This document shows positions 9,536 to 18,560 of a stretch of 64,000 nucleotides of DNA, piece after piece; positions within the stretch are counted from its first letter, which is position 1, and the number at the start of each line of letters is the position of its first letter. The position numbers and the translations under genes were made by a program. The DNA is taken from the NCBI GenBank assembly GCA_022822265.1, contig JAJECA010000025.1:124001-188000 (forward strand). The letters are read 5' to 3'. The notes beneath the pieces were generated by a model. It ran no database searches. It saw only the letters and a list, made by a program, of their open reading frames with translations, and was not told the DNA's origin. This DNA is from Acidimicrobiia bacterium (GTDB taxonomy: Bacteria; Actinomycetota; Acidimicrobiia; Acidimicrobiales; Bin134).

Positions 9536-10645
9536 CTAAGAGAAACGCAAGGGGACGCGGCGGCCGAATTGGCAGACGATTTCGTAGGCGATGGTGTCGA
9601 GGCGGTGGGCAATCTCGGTGGCGGTGATTTCTTGATCACCCTGTCGCCCTAGCAGGATCACCTCGTCTCCAGGCGAAACTGGGTGATCGAGCCCGCAGTC
9701 CACCATGGTCTGGTCCATGGTCACCACTCCGGCGATGGGTCGCCGGTGACCACCGATCAGCACCTCGCCCCCACAAGTTCCAAGTCGCCGGGGCCAGCCG
9801 TCGGCGTAGCCAATGGGGATGGTGGCCAACTGGGTGTCAGAGGGGGCGTGGTAGTGGTGGCCGTAAGACACCGGAGTGCCGGCGGCGATGGTCTTGACCA
9901 TGGATACTTCGGTGCGCACCGTCATGGCCGGCTGAAGCGGCAGGCAGTCGGCTAGGGCTGGCGACGGAGGGATCCCGTAGAGCGCTATGCCACAGCGCAC
10001 CATGTCGAACCGGCCGCCCGGGTGAGCCATGGCCACCGCAGAATTGGCCAAGTGTCGGCAGTAGTCCTGGTGCCCGGCGAGTCTGAGCCGAGACAGCAGA
10101 TGGTTGAACTGCTCGATCTGGTAGTCGGTAAACGGATTGTCGGGTTCATCGGCCACTGCGCAGTGCGTCCACACCCCGGCCAACTCCAGGGTGTCTCGCT
10201 CAGCGATGGCGTCGGCCAGCATCAGGACCTCGGCGGGCGGAGCGCCGACTCGGGCCATGCCGGTATCGACCTTGAGATGGACGGGCATACACTCGTTGGC
10301 TGCGGTAGCGGCGGCAGCTGCGGCCGCCAAGCCCTCACCTTGGTACACGGTGGGGATTAGTCGGTGCTCGACCACCTCGGCGAACTCGTAAGGGCGAGGC
10401 TCGGACAGCAGGAGGATGGGAACCTCTATGCCGTCTTCACGCAACAGTCGGCCTTCGTCCACCAAGGCCACCGCAAGTGAGGCGGCACCGGCGTCCACTG
10501 CGGTTCGGGCCACCGGAATCATGCCGTGCCCATAGGCGTCGGCTTTGACCACCGCGCAAAGCTCGGCGGGATTGACCATTTCAGCCAACAGCCTGGTGTT
10601 GTGGGCGATGGCCTCCAGGTTGATATCGGCCCAGGTCGGTCTCAT
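9536..10645 (-). CDS. alr: Alanine racemase
   Basis: PLP enzyme converting L- to D-alanine for peptidoglycan. The 369-residue product shows the cofactor lysine in VVKADAYGHG (Lys34), the second catalytic base tyrosine in PVSYGHHYHA, and GYADGWPRRL, all family signatures. The length is standard. It lies 34 bases after the NAD(P)HX repair gene, the usual actinobacterial pair. Its stop codon abuts the stop of the convergent SDR gene with no spacer. Confidence 0.97.
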   Translation of the reverse strand: MRPTWADINLEAIAHNTRLLAEMVNPAELCAVVKADAYGHGMIPVARTAVDAGAASLAVALVDEGRLLREDGIEVPILLLSEPRPYEFAEVVEHRLIPTVYQGEGLAAAAAAATAANECMPVHLKVDTGMARVGAPPAEVLMLADAIAERDTLELAGVWTHCAVADEPDNPFTDYQIEQFNHLLSRLRLAGHQDYCRHLANSAVAMAHPGGRFDMVRCGIALYGIPPSPALADCLPLQPAMTVRTEVSMVKTIAAGTPVSYGHHYHAPSDTQLATIPIGYADGWPRRLGTCGGEVLIGGHRRPIAGVVTMDQTMVDCGLDHPVSPGDEVILLGRQGDQEITATEIAHRLDTIAYEIVCQFGRRVPLRFS

Positions 10646-10679
10646 GACGTCCCTCGGTTGGAAGCGGCTTCGCCGGGTC

Positions 10680-12116
10680 TCATGGCGAGGCCTCTTGCTG
10701 GGTTGCAGCTTCCCAAGCTTGGGGTAGGGCCAGGAGCAGGTCGGATGCCGCCATTCCCCCGGAGGGACGACTGGTAGCTGCCTGCCCGTGAAGCCAGGCT
10801 GCCGCCGCGCCCGCCTTCATCGGCTCCACTCCGGCGCTGAGCAGGCCGCAGATGAGTCCGGCCAGTACGTCGCCGGTCCCGGCGGTGGCCAGTCGGGCGT
10901 CGCCGTTGGCAATGGCCAACGCGGCTCCGCCGGGGTCGGCCACCACGGTGGTGGGGCCCTTGAGCAGAATGTGGACACCGGTGGCCGCGGCCAGCGAACG
11001 GGCGGCGGCGAAGCGGTCGGGATCGGGAGCTGAGCCGGTGAGCGCGCGGTATTCGCCGTCGTGAGGGGTGAGCACGGTGGGAGCGGAGCGGCCGGCCAGC
11101 ACGTCAGCGGCTTCGAGGCCCAGAGCGGTCAGGCCATCGCCGTCGATGACCAGGGGAAGCGGCGTGGCGGCGGCCAACTCTCGGACAGAATGGCCGGTGC
11201 TCGGCTGCCTACCCAGCCCGGGACCGACCACCATGGCCCGAAAGCGTGCCTGCTCGTCGGCCTCGATGGCGGCGGCCCAATTGTCGGCGGGCAGGGAGTG
11301 GCCGACAGCCTCGGTGGGAGCGGTGCGGCCGGCCAGCACGTCACCGGCGTCGAGGCCGGGCGTGCTGAGTCGGACATAGCCCGATCCGCTTCGCATGGCT
11401 GCGGTGGCGGCCAGATGGGCGGCGCCGCTCATGCCCGGCGAACCGGCGATTACCCAGCAGGCGGTCTGCCATTTGTGGGTCTCGGCTGGCCGAACGGGCA
11501 GCCAATCGCTGACATCGATTCCTGTGACCAGATGAGCACGGGCGGAGGAGGCGTCGAGCCCGATGGGCGCCACCGTGACCTGACCGCAGTGCTGTTTTCC
11601 GGGATGGAGGATGAGTCCGGGCTTGAGGGCGCCAAAGGTGACCGTTTGATTAGCGGTCCAGGGTTCGCCGACCAGTTCCCCGGTCAATCCGTTTACTCCG
11701 GAGGGAATGTCGGCGGCCAGGATCGGAGCCGTCCGGTCGGGGTGGTCGAGCAAGGGTGCCGGTGCCGGTGGAGCATATGGCCGACGCAGACCGGTGCCGT
11801 AGGCGGCATCGATGGACAGGTGGGCGGGGGGAAGCTGCTCAGCCGCATCGGCCGCGTCGATTATCGCCACTCGGACACCGCGCTGCCGCAACTGCCGGGC
11901 GGCGGCCTGCCCGTCGGCGCCGTTGTTGCCCTTGCCGGCCAGCACAGTTACCCGCCGTCCGTAGCTGCCTCCCAGCATGTCCAGCGCGGCTCGGGCCAGC
12001 GCAGATCCGGCTCGCTCGATCAACTCCTCGACCGGCTCGGGTGCAGCCGCGTCGATTGCGGCCATCTCCTCAGGGGTTACGACGGGGATCATGGCAGCCG
12101 GAGTCTGGTTGGGCAT
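10680..12116 (-). CDS. nnr: Bifunctional NAD(P)H-hydrate epimerase / ADP-dependent NAD(P)H-hydrate dehydratase
   Basis: Repairs hydrated NAD(P)H. The N-terminal YjeF epimerase domain (about residues 10-210) has GKGNNGADG and DIPSGVNG. The C-terminal kinase-fold dehydratase (about 215-470) has AGSPGMSGAAHLA, TPHDGEYRALTG and the catalytic ATAGTGDVLAG. The 478 residues fit the fused bacterial form. Upstream is the giant GlmS-like gene, 42 bases away, and downstream is alr, all on the minus strand. Confidence 0.95.
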   Translation of the reverse strand: MPNQTPAAMIPVVTPEEMAAIDAAAPEPVEELIERAGSALARAALDMLGGSYGRRVTVLAGKGNNGADGQAAARQLRQRGVRVAIIDAADAAEQLPPAHLSIDAAYGTGLRRPYAPPAPAPLLDHPDRTAPILAADIPSGVNGLTGELVGEPWTANQTVTFGALKPGLILHPGKQHCGQVTVAPIGLDASSARAHLVTGIDVSDWLPVRPAETHKWQTACWVIAGSPGMSGAAHLAATAAMRSGSGYVRLSTPGLDAGDVLAGRTAPTEAVGHSLPADNWAAAIEADEQARFRAMVVGPGLGRQPSTGHSVRELAAATPLPLVIDGDGLTALGLEAADVLAGRSAPTVLTPHDGEYRALTGSAPDPDRFAAARSLAAATGVHILLKGPTTVVADPGGAALAIANGDARLATAGTGDVLAGLICGLLSAGVEPMKAGAAAAWLHGQAATSRPSGGMAASDLLLALPQAWEAATQQEASP

Positions 12117-12158
12117 TTCTAACCGGCTTCACGCCGTTCCGGGGAGTGTCCACAGGGA

Positions 12159-15100
12159 TCATGGACGCCAGCGGTTGGCCAGTTCGGTCACCGGTTCCAG
12201 CAAGAGGTCTTCTGTTCCTATGGCACCCAGCCGATCAAGGCGGAAATCGGGCTCGGTCTCCGTGACCTCATCGCGCAAGGCAGCGAACCGATTCCGGTAG
12301 CCCTCTAGCACTTGCTGGGCCACTTCAGCGGAGAGACGGGGCTGGAATTGAACGTGCAGCAAGGTGAGTCCGGTTGTCTGGCGGTCTTTGACCTCTGGAA
12401 TAAGCACGATGGTCCGGCCATCAGAGCGGCCTCGAGCAGCCAGGACCTCACGCTCGATCGCCACTAGGTGTTTGCTGCCTCGCAGGGTCGGGTCGCGCTC
12501 GGTGCGGGAGGCCAGCCCCACGGTGATTCCGCCCCGGTCGACTACATGGATGGTGGTGTTTGATGCTTCCGGGTCGCCGCTGATGGCATAGCGGATGTAG
12601 CCGGTGACCTCGGCGACCGCGGGGTCGAGTGCGGTCAAGGTGCGCAGCGTCTGGTAGCTGAGCTGGTGCCGGGGGGCGCCCGCGTCGAGGGCCGCCCGGA
12701 CCAAAGGCAACTCCATCAGCGACTCCTCGGCCCGAGATATCCCGACGGTGACGGTCTTGGCCTGGTGCCGAATGGCGTCCACCGGCCGGGTCAGCTCACC
12801 CACCGCCACAGTTAGCATGGCGGTGAGGTCTTCCAGCACCACCGCGGGCGTGCCGACCCGACCCCTCTCCAGTTGGTACGCGTCGAGCGGGGCGATGCCC
12901 AGGGCATAGCGGTACATGGAGGCCATCTCGGCAGCAGTTCCCGCCTCCAAGCAACCGTTGTAGCGGCCTTGGCGCAGGTCTTGGAAAAACCGCCCGGCGG
13001 CGGGAGCGAACTGCGAGCGAAGTTTGACCAGCAGTTCCTGGCTGTCGATCTCGGCATTGCTGGCGGCAACCTCGGCCTCGATGGCGGCCCGGGTTTCCCG
13101 TAGGGGCTGGGCCAGTTCGTCTATGGCCAGCGCCGACTCATACCCGAATAGATGGCCCACCATGGTGGCCAGCACGAAAGCCAGTTCGGGCGAGCCGGAG
13201 GAGGGAGTGGCGATTACTTCGGAAGCCGCGTCGAAGCGAGCTTCGGTGTCGCTGGTGATCACGATGGGGGCAGCCTTGTGGGCGCGGAAAATGGCCACCT
13301 CTTTGGCTACGTCGTCGGCAGTGGAGTCGAATAGGCCGGCGGCGCACACCAGGATCAGCGGCTCCGACGAGAGATCGATGTGCTTCTTGTCCTCGGTGGT
13401 ATCGCAGGCAATGGACTTGTAGCACAGCTCCGATAGCTTGATGCGGACTTCCTCGGCGGCCACCCGGTTTAGACCGTTACCCACCACGGCCCAGTAGGTG
13501 TGGCCCAGAGCGTGGCGGCGGACGATATCGGCGATGCGACCGTGGAGGCTGAGCACGCTGGCCATGGCCGCCGGCAGATCGCGCAAAGAGGCCAGCAATT
13601 GCTGGCGGCGTTCGTGCTGGCGGAGGTCGGACGGCGGCTGCCCGCTGACCGCGTCGGCTAGGGCCACAGCCAGCAGCACACCGGCGGCCACTTGGGCATA
13701 GAAGGCCTTGGTGGAGGCCACGCTCATCTCCACATCCCGGCCGTCAGAGGTGTACAGCACCCCGTCGGCCTTGTCGCACAGATCGCTGTTGCGGCGATTG
13801 ACGATGGCGATGACACTGGCCCCTCGGCGGCGCACAAGATCAACGGTGCGGTTGGTGTCGGTGGTGGTGCCCGACTGGCTGATGGCGATGACCAAGGTAT
13901 CGCTCATGTCGGATCGCATCCCGAACCCCGACAGCTCAGTGGCCTGGACCGAGCTCACATGGCGGTTGGGCAGCTCTTGGCGCAAGAAGTAGGCCAGGCT
14001 GTGCGCGGCTACCGCGGCAGTGCCCTGGCCGATGACGATGATGTCGGCGACGCTCCCGTCGGCCAGCCGTCGGAGAAGATGGTCGGGCAGGGTTTCGGAT
14101 CCCAGCTTTACCGCCAGACTCGGAGAAGGCTGGTCATCCTCGGTGCTGACGATGCGGCCGCGCAGGGTCTTGCGAAACGATTCGGGCGACTCGGTGATCT
14201 CCTTCAGCAGATAGTGCCGGAAGCCACGTCGGTCGACGTCTCGAGTGGTGATCTCCGCATTGACGATGTCGGTCTCGGATATTGGCAGCGGAGTGCCGTC
14301 GTAAGAGAACCGCCCAATGGCGCCTAGGTCCCCAGCGTGGTCGCGGTCGAGCGCTATAACCTGGCCCCGGCTGGCTGCGGCGTTCCCCGGCTCCGACGGG
14401 GTCTCGCCGTCCATGCGCAGATAGCGGGTGGACTGCTCCACCAGTCCGTAAGGCTCGCTGGCCACCACGTACGCATCTTCGGCGGTCCCGATGTACATGG
14501 CCTGGCCGCTTCCCCGCAAGGCCAGGAGGAGTTGGCCCGGATTGGCCGCGGCTTGCCCGACGATGGCCACCGAGCCGTTGAGGTCGGCCACTGTGCGGCG
14601 GAAGGAGTCGATGGTGCCATCAGCGCTAGCCGAAGGTTCCAACCGGGAAGACCACAGAGCGGGGATGACTTTGGCGTCGGTGGTGATGCCAGGGTCTAGG
14701 GCCAGGTCGTGTTGAGCGACCAAATCGGTATGGTTGTCGACGTCGCCGTTCAAGGCACCGATGGTGTAGGGCAGGGTGGCGCCTGTGGTGAGTTCGGAGT
14801 TGAGCGGATGGGCGTTGGCCTCGTTGATCATTCCCACACTGGCCCAGCGGGTGTGTCCGATGACCGTCGCCGAGGCCCCCTCATCTTCCACTGCGGCGGC
14901 CAGCAGCTCGTCTGCGGCAATGGCGGCTCGCAGGGCCGCGGTGTTGTCGCCGAGTTCGCCGATCTCCGCCGCTGCCTTGTAGATGAAGCTCAAACAACCT
15001 TCGGCCCATCGCACCGATCCCGATCGGAACAGCGGATCGGCTGATCTCTCGGCCAGGGCGGCAGCCACCGCCGGAGTGGTTGGGTCGAGGCCATGGCCGC

Positions 15101-15632
15101 TGACCAGCAAGTGGAGACCGGCCGAGTCTCGACCCCGAACCTCTAGGCGGTCGAGTGCCGACAGGGCAACCTGAACCGAGGAGAACACGGCCAGTGCGGC
15201 TTGTCCAGCCGCGGGGCCGGCCAGATCGGCCACCGCGTCGGCGGTGTTCAAGCGGTCGTTGCTGATGGCCCAGACCGCGTCCTTCATCTCGATCAGCGCG
15301 GCGTTGACTGCCTCAGAGGCCCTCTCGCCAGCCGACTGATCCAAGTCGGCCTCCAGTGCGCCGATCAACCGGTCGATCTCGCTCACCGTGGCTCGGATGG
15401 TGGCCCGCAGCGTCTTTTCGACCAACAGCGCCTGAAGCCCTGCGGTGCCCTGGAGCAGGCGGTCGGCCTGGGTCAAGCTGGCTGCCGCGGCCCCGATACC
15501 CCCCGCTAGATCACCGGTGCTTCTCAAGTCGCGCAAAGACACGACCACCGGGCTCAAGAGGTCGAGGACCTCGGCCGAGGTCGGGGGAACACGCTGTGAG
15601 TCGCGCCGGACCACCGCGACAATGCCGCACAT
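12159..15632 (-). CDS. glmS: Giant GlmS-like glutamine-fructose-6-phosphate aminotransferase (about 1157 aa)
   Basis: Predicted first enzyme of UDP-GlcNAc synthesis, but almost twice the usual 610 residues. The start at 15632 gives MCGIVAVV, so Cys is N-terminal after Met removal, and GGGGGAG precedes it. RGRDSAG sits at 166-172 instead of about 26-32, meaning some 140 helical residues are inserted. GHTRWAS is at 259-265 and NGDVDNH at 295-301. KEITESPESFRKTLRGRI (477-494) leads into SIS domain 1 (530-660, ISQSGTTTDT, VASTKAF), and SIS domain 2 spans about 710-830. A motif resembling the canonical GlmS C-terminal end (RPVDAIRHQAKTVTV) occurs at 949-963, followed by about 195 more residues. 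glmM is close by. The catalytic role is inferred. Confidence 0.85.
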   Translation of the reverse strand: MCGIVAVVRRDSQRVPPTSAEVLDLLSPVVVSLRDLRSTGDLAGGIGAAAASLTQADRLLQGTAGLQALLVEKTLRATIRATVSEIDRLIGALEADLDQSAGERASEAVNAALIEMKDAVWAISNDRLNTADAVADLAGPAAGQAALAVFSSVQVALSALDRLEVRGRDSAGLHLLVSGHGLDPTTPAVAAALAERSADPLFRSGSVRWAEGCLSFIYKAAAEIGELGDNTAALRAAIAADELLAAAVEDEGASATVIGHTRWASVGMINEANAHPLNSELTTGATLPYTIGALNGDVDNHTDLVAQHDLALDPGITTDAKVIPALWSSRLEPSASADGTIDSFRRTVADLNGSVAIVGQAAANPGQLLLALRGSGQAMYIGTAEDAYVVASEPYGLVEQSTRYLRMDGETPSEPGNAAASRGQVIALDRDHAGDLGAIGRFSYDGTPLPISETDIVNAEITTRDVDRRGFRHYLLKEITESPESFRKTLRGRIVSTEDDQPSPSLAVKLGSETLPDHLLRRLADGSVADIIVIGQGTAAVAAHSLAYFLRQELPNRHVSSVQATELSGFGMRSDMSDTLVIAISQSGTTTDTNRTVDLVRRRGASVIAIVNRRNSDLCDKADGVLYTSDGRDVEMSVASTKAFYAQVAAGVLLAVALADAVSGQPPSDLRQHERRQQLLASLRDLPAAMASVLSLHGRIADIVRRHALGHTYWAVVGNGLNRVAAEEVRIKLSELCYKSIACDTTEDKKHIDLSSEPLILVCAAGLFDSTADDVAKEVAIFRAHKAAPIVITSDTEARFDAASEVIATPSSGSPELAFVLATMVGHLFGYESALAIDELAQPLRETRAAIEAEVAASNAEIDSQELLVKLRSQFAPAAGRFFQDLRQGRYNGCLEAGTAAEMASMYRYALGIAPLDAYQLERGRVGTPAVVLEDLTAMLTVAVGELTRPVDAIRHQAKTVTVGISRAEESLMELPLVRAALDAGAPRHQLSYQTLRTLTALDPAVAEVTGYIRYAISGDPEASNTTIHVVDRGGITVGLASRTERDPTLRGSKHLVAIEREVLAARGRSDGRTIVLIPEVKDRQTTGLTLLHVQFQPRLSAEVAQQVLEGYRNRFAALRDEVTETEPDFRLDRLGAIGTEDLLLEPVTELANRWRP

Positions 15633-15790
15633 CTCCCCCAAGGTTAGTGGGCTGTATTGGAAATGACTTGCCGAGTGCTGACAGAGTAAAGGGCCGCTAA
15701 CCGACTTGTAGACGAAAGTTGCTGTTTGGTTTACCTCAGCGATTGTCGGCGCCCACATTTGGGTCACAAACCCGTTACGGCGCTATATAT

Positions 15791-16765
15791 ATGCTGAGCA
15801 GAGTGGTTAAATCCTGGCGCATCGTGCCTGTCTTGGCCTTGGCCTTTGCTGCTTTTTCGGCAGTTTCAGCGCAAGCAGCCCACGCCTCGACTGCGGGGAT
15901 ATTGGACATCGAGCAGCTAGACAGGCTGATCGTGGAGCAAGAGGAATCGCTGCACGTCTTTCGCTGCCAATTCGATGTTGACGCCCAATTGGTGTTTGGA
16001 GGGTGCAGTCAAGGGGAACCTGTCCAACCGGTCGACAGCCCACCTCCATTCGTTGGCACCCCCAGAGTGGAAGATGTCGTTCACCGCATCCGCGTAATAA
16101 TGGCTCAACAATCGCTGCTCAACATCTATCGCTGTCGATTTGGGATCGACACAGAGATCGTTTACGGGGGGTGCGGCAATGTCGGGAAGCAGGATGGAGT
16201 CGACGAAGCCGATGACAACGAAGAGGTTGACGAAGTCGACGAGGTAGACGAAGTCGACGAGGTAGACGAAATCGGGGGCTCGGCGTCTTCGGCTGGTTGG
16301 GTCTCGTTTGATGAGGCGAAACCCAACCACCCCGGTCTGAAGCGACCTCGCCAGGTGGGCGTCCTGACCGAATCAATCACATCGGCAGGGCTGCCCGAAG
16401 GGATGAAGGCCGAGTTGGTGGTGGCGTGCCTTTACTTCGACAGCGAAGAGGAGACGACGTTCAGGGCTTACATAGACTGGAATAGGTTCATCACGTCGCG
16501 GATCAGCATCTACGACCTGGCCGTAGAATTCGCCGATGGGGAGAGCAGGGCTCTACCAGCGATCAACAGCACAGTCAACGAAGCCTCCTTCGTGTTGGGT
16601 GCAGAGGAGTCGGTCCAATTCGCCCAGTCATTGATCGACTCCGACGAAGAGACGGTGACAGCATCGATCTTCATTCCATTTGGCGGGTGGACAGCCTCGG
16701 CGACATTCGACTTGAACGGTTCCGCGGCCGCCATCCAACCCGTCCTCGACAGATGCAGCGGCTAG
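15791..16765 (+). CDS. Secreted protein with tandem YRC/GGC domain, acidic linker and unknown C-terminal domain
   Basis: Family not recognised. The product has 324 residues. A signal peptide (basic start, hydrophobic 11-26, cut near SAQAAHA at about 32) predicts export. Residues 40-128 hold two copies of a unit with consensus YRCxFxxDTxxVxGGC, cysteines at 59/72 and 115/128, joined by a PPPFVGTP linker. The same domain opens the RCC1-like protein at 58179. Next comes an acidic run of Asp-Glu-Val repeats (about 138-161), then a C-terminal domain of about 160 residues rich in beta-type sequence with two cysteines. The ATG has no clear ribosome site. An in-frame GTG at 15803, 12 bases after TATATAT, could be a leaderless start. 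It lies between glmS and glmM on the opposite strand. Confidence 0.75.
   Translation: MLSRVVKSWRIVPVLALAFAAFSAVSAQAAHASTAGILDIEQLDRLIVEQEESLHVFRCQFDVDAQLVFGGCSQGEPVQPVDSPPPFVGTPRVEDVVHRIRVIMAQQSLLNIYRCRFGIDTEIVYGGCGNVGKQDGVDEADDNEEVDEVDEVDEVDEVDEIGGSASSAGWVSFDEAKPNHPGLKRPRQVGVLTESITSAGLPEGMKAELVVACLYFDSEEETTFRAYIDWNRFITSRISIYDLAVEFADGESRALPAINSTVNEASFVLGAEESVQFAQSLIDSDEETVTASIFIPFGGWTASATFDLNGSAAAIQPVLDRCSG
15908..16174 (+). repeat. Two-copy YRC/GGC protein domain, 56-residue period
   Basis: Encodes residues 40-128 of the secreted protein. Copy 1 ends FRCQFDVDAQLVFGGC and copy 2 YRCRFGIDTEIVYGGC. Each has C-x12-C, and the first cysteines are 56 residues apart. The linker contains PFVGTP. The RCC1-like gene has the same spacing and the same linker motif (PFEGTP). 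Confidence 0.85.
16223..16273 (+). repeat. 18-bp tandem repeat encoding an acidic linker
   Basis: Two complete 18-base units (GAGGTTGACGAAGTCGAC and GAGGTAGACGAAGTCGAC) and a 15-base partial third unit encode the Glu-Val-Asp run of the linker. The near-perfect units suggest recent slippage expansion, so copy number may vary between strains. Confidence 0.85.
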
Positions 16766-16789
16766 ACCGTCTGGTGGAGACCGGCCGCT
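16757..16789 (+). terminator. Imperfect hairpin between convergent genes, possible bidirectional terminator
   Basis: AGCGGC and GCCGCT form a six-base outer stem around an inner GTCT/AGAC stem with a GGTGG loop. It lies just before and after the stop of the secreted repeat protein, in front of the convergent glmM end. No T-run follows on either strand, so an intrinsic terminator role is only tentative. Confidence 0.3.
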
Positions 16790-16816
16790 AGCTGTACACG
16801 GGGTACGGAACCGCAG

Positions 16817-18127
16817 TTAGGACTTGATCGCCGCGGCGACGTTGGCGGCGGCTGATTCGGCGGCCTCTGAGGTTTCGGCTTCAACCATGATGCGGAGGAC
16901 GGGCTCGGTGCCGGAGGGGCGAACCAGAATTCGACCGTTCGAGCCGAGGGCCCGCTCGGCGGCGGCCACCGCGAGCGACAAGCGGTCTTCATCGATGGAT
17001 TCGGGGCCGACAACCACGTTGTGAAGCACTTGGGGCATTTTGGTCATGGCCTCCGCGGCCAAGTCCCGAAGCGGCACGCTCCGTCGGGCGACCACCTCGA
17101 GGAGTTGCAAGGCGGTGATCAGTCCGTCGCCGGTGTTGGCCAGTGCGGGAAAGATCACATGGCCCGATTGCTCACCGCCCAACGCCCAGTTGCCTTCTTG
17201 CAGCGCCGACCACACGTGGCGATCGCCTACCGGAGTGGTCACCACGTCGATGCCCCGGTGGGCCATGGCCCGGTGGAATCCCAGGTTGGTCATCACCGTC
17301 ACCACCACGGTGTTGCCGGGAAGCCGTCCCTGTTGATGGCGGTCGGCGGCACAGATGGCGATGATCTGATCACCGTCGATCAGTTCGCCGGTGTGGTCAA
17401 CGGCCAACACCCGATCGGCGTCGCCGTCGAAGGTGAGCCCTAAGTCGGCGCCTCGTCCGCTGACCGCCCGAGCAACTGCCTCGGGGTAGGTGGAACCGCA
17501 CCGATGATTGATGTTTCGACCGTCGGGCTCGGCGTTGATAACCGTGACGGCCACCCCGTGAGCACGGAGCGGATCGGGGAGAGCGGCGGTGGCCGAACCG
17601 TGGGCCGCGTCCACCACCACCCGGAGATCGCCCCCGTGAAAGTCGGCGGTGCCGGCCACTGCATCCCGGTATTCCTGCAACAGCTCCGACCCGTCGGACG
17701 TTCGTTCAGGGGTGCCAAGCGTGGGCACTGTGCTGCGGCCGGTGTCGGCAAGGGTCGACTCCAAGTCGGCTTGGACCTCGTCGTCGAGCTTCCGGCCCTC
17801 TGGGCCGAAAAGTTTGACGCCGTTGTCGTACCACGGATTGTGGGACGCCGAAATCATGGCCCCCGGAGTGCGAGCACGTTCCGCAGCCCAGGCCACCGCC
17901 GGTGTGGGAGCCACACCCATGTCGATAGTGGAAACTCCGACTGCGCTGAAACCAGCGGCCAAAGCGGCGGCAAAATCAGGGCTGGAGTCGCGCGTGTCGC
18001 GGCCGATGACCACCGGTCCCGTAGGGGCGAGGACCTCAGCGGCTGCCTGAGCCAGTCGGACAACGTCGTCGGGCAGGAGATCTTCGTAGGCTCGACCCCG
18101 AACCCCGTCGGTTCCGAAGCGCAGCAT
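16817..18127 (-). CDS. glmM: Phosphoglucosamine mutase
   Basis: Interconverts glucosamine-6-phosphate and glucosamine-1-phosphate on the way to UDP-GlcNAc. The active serine lies in GAMISASHNPWYDNG near residue 100, the metal loop DGDADR near 240, and the substrate loop RPSGTEPVLRIMVE near the end. At 436 residues it is normal length. It follows rpsI by 40 bases on the same strand, as in other actinobacteria. The GlmS-like gene lies just beyond an opposite-strand gene, so both early steps of amino-sugar synthesis are encoded here. Confidence 0.97.
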   Translation of the reverse strand: MLRFGTDGVRGRAYEDLLPDDVVRLAQAAAEVLAPTGPVVIGRDTRDSSPDFAAALAAGFSAVGVSTIDMGVAPTPAVAWAAERARTPGAMISASHNPWYDNGVKLFGPEGRKLDDEVQADLESTLADTGRSTVPTLGTPERTSDGSELLQEYRDAVAGTADFHGGDLRVVVDAAHGSATAALPDPLRAHGVAVTVINAEPDGRNINHRCGSTYPEAVARAVSGRGADLGLTFDGDADRVLAVDHTGELIDGDQIIAICAADRHQQGRLPGNTVVVTVMTNLGFHRAMAHRGIDVVTTPVGDRHVWSALQEGNWALGGEQSGHVIFPALANTGDGLITALQLLEVVARRSVPLRDLAAEAMTKMPQVLHNVVVGPESIDEDRLSLAVAAAERALGSNGRILVRPSGTEPVLRIMVEAETSEAAESAAANVAAAIKS

Positions 18128-18167
18128 TGAACTCAGGCTCCGGATAGCAGGCCCAGGGCGATCCGGA

Positions 18168-18560
18168 TCAGCGCTTGGAGTACTGAGGCGCCTTGCGGGC
18201 CTTCTTGAGGCCGTACTTCTTGGATTCCTTCTTGCGGTCGTCGCGGGAGAGGAATCCCGCCTGCTTCAAGATCTCCCGCAGCTCGGGATCCAGTGCCACC
18301 AGACCACGGGCTATACCCAGACGTAGAGCACCGGCTTGTCCGTTGGCCCCACCGCCGTGCATGTTGACGTCGATGTCGTATACCTCGGCGGTATTGGTGA
18401 GCCGGAGCGGCTCCATATACGCCATGCGATGGCTCTGGGAGGGGAAGTAGTCCTGGGCCTCGCGGCCGTTGACGGTCACCTGGCCGGTGCCGTGGCGGAA
18501 CCGGACACGGGCAACAGCTCGCTTGCGCCGTCCGGTGGCTTGAGTGAGGGGGGCGGGCAT
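18168..18560 (-). CDS. rpsI: 30S ribosomal protein S9
   Basis: Small-subunit protein whose C-terminal tail reaches the P-site tRNA. The product starts with GRRKRAVARVRF after a short N-terminus, has GGGANGQAGALRLGIARGL mid-protein, and ends in the invariant KAPQYSKR. It has 130 residues. Its ATG overlaps the rplM stop by one base (TAATG), the usual L13-S9 pair. Confidence 0.98.
   Translation of the reverse strand: MPAPLTQATGRRKRAVARVRFRHGTGQVTVNGREAQDYFPSQSHRMAYMEPLRLTNTAEVYDIDVNMHGGGANGQAGALRLGIARGLVALDPELREILKQAGFLSRDDRKKESKKYGLKKARKAPQYSKR

Noticed and set aside
15633-15790. glmS riboswitch/ribozyme upstream of the GlmS-like gene
   Set aside because: The 158-base region shows no recognisable glmS ribozyme core, and the element is mainly known from Firmicutes.
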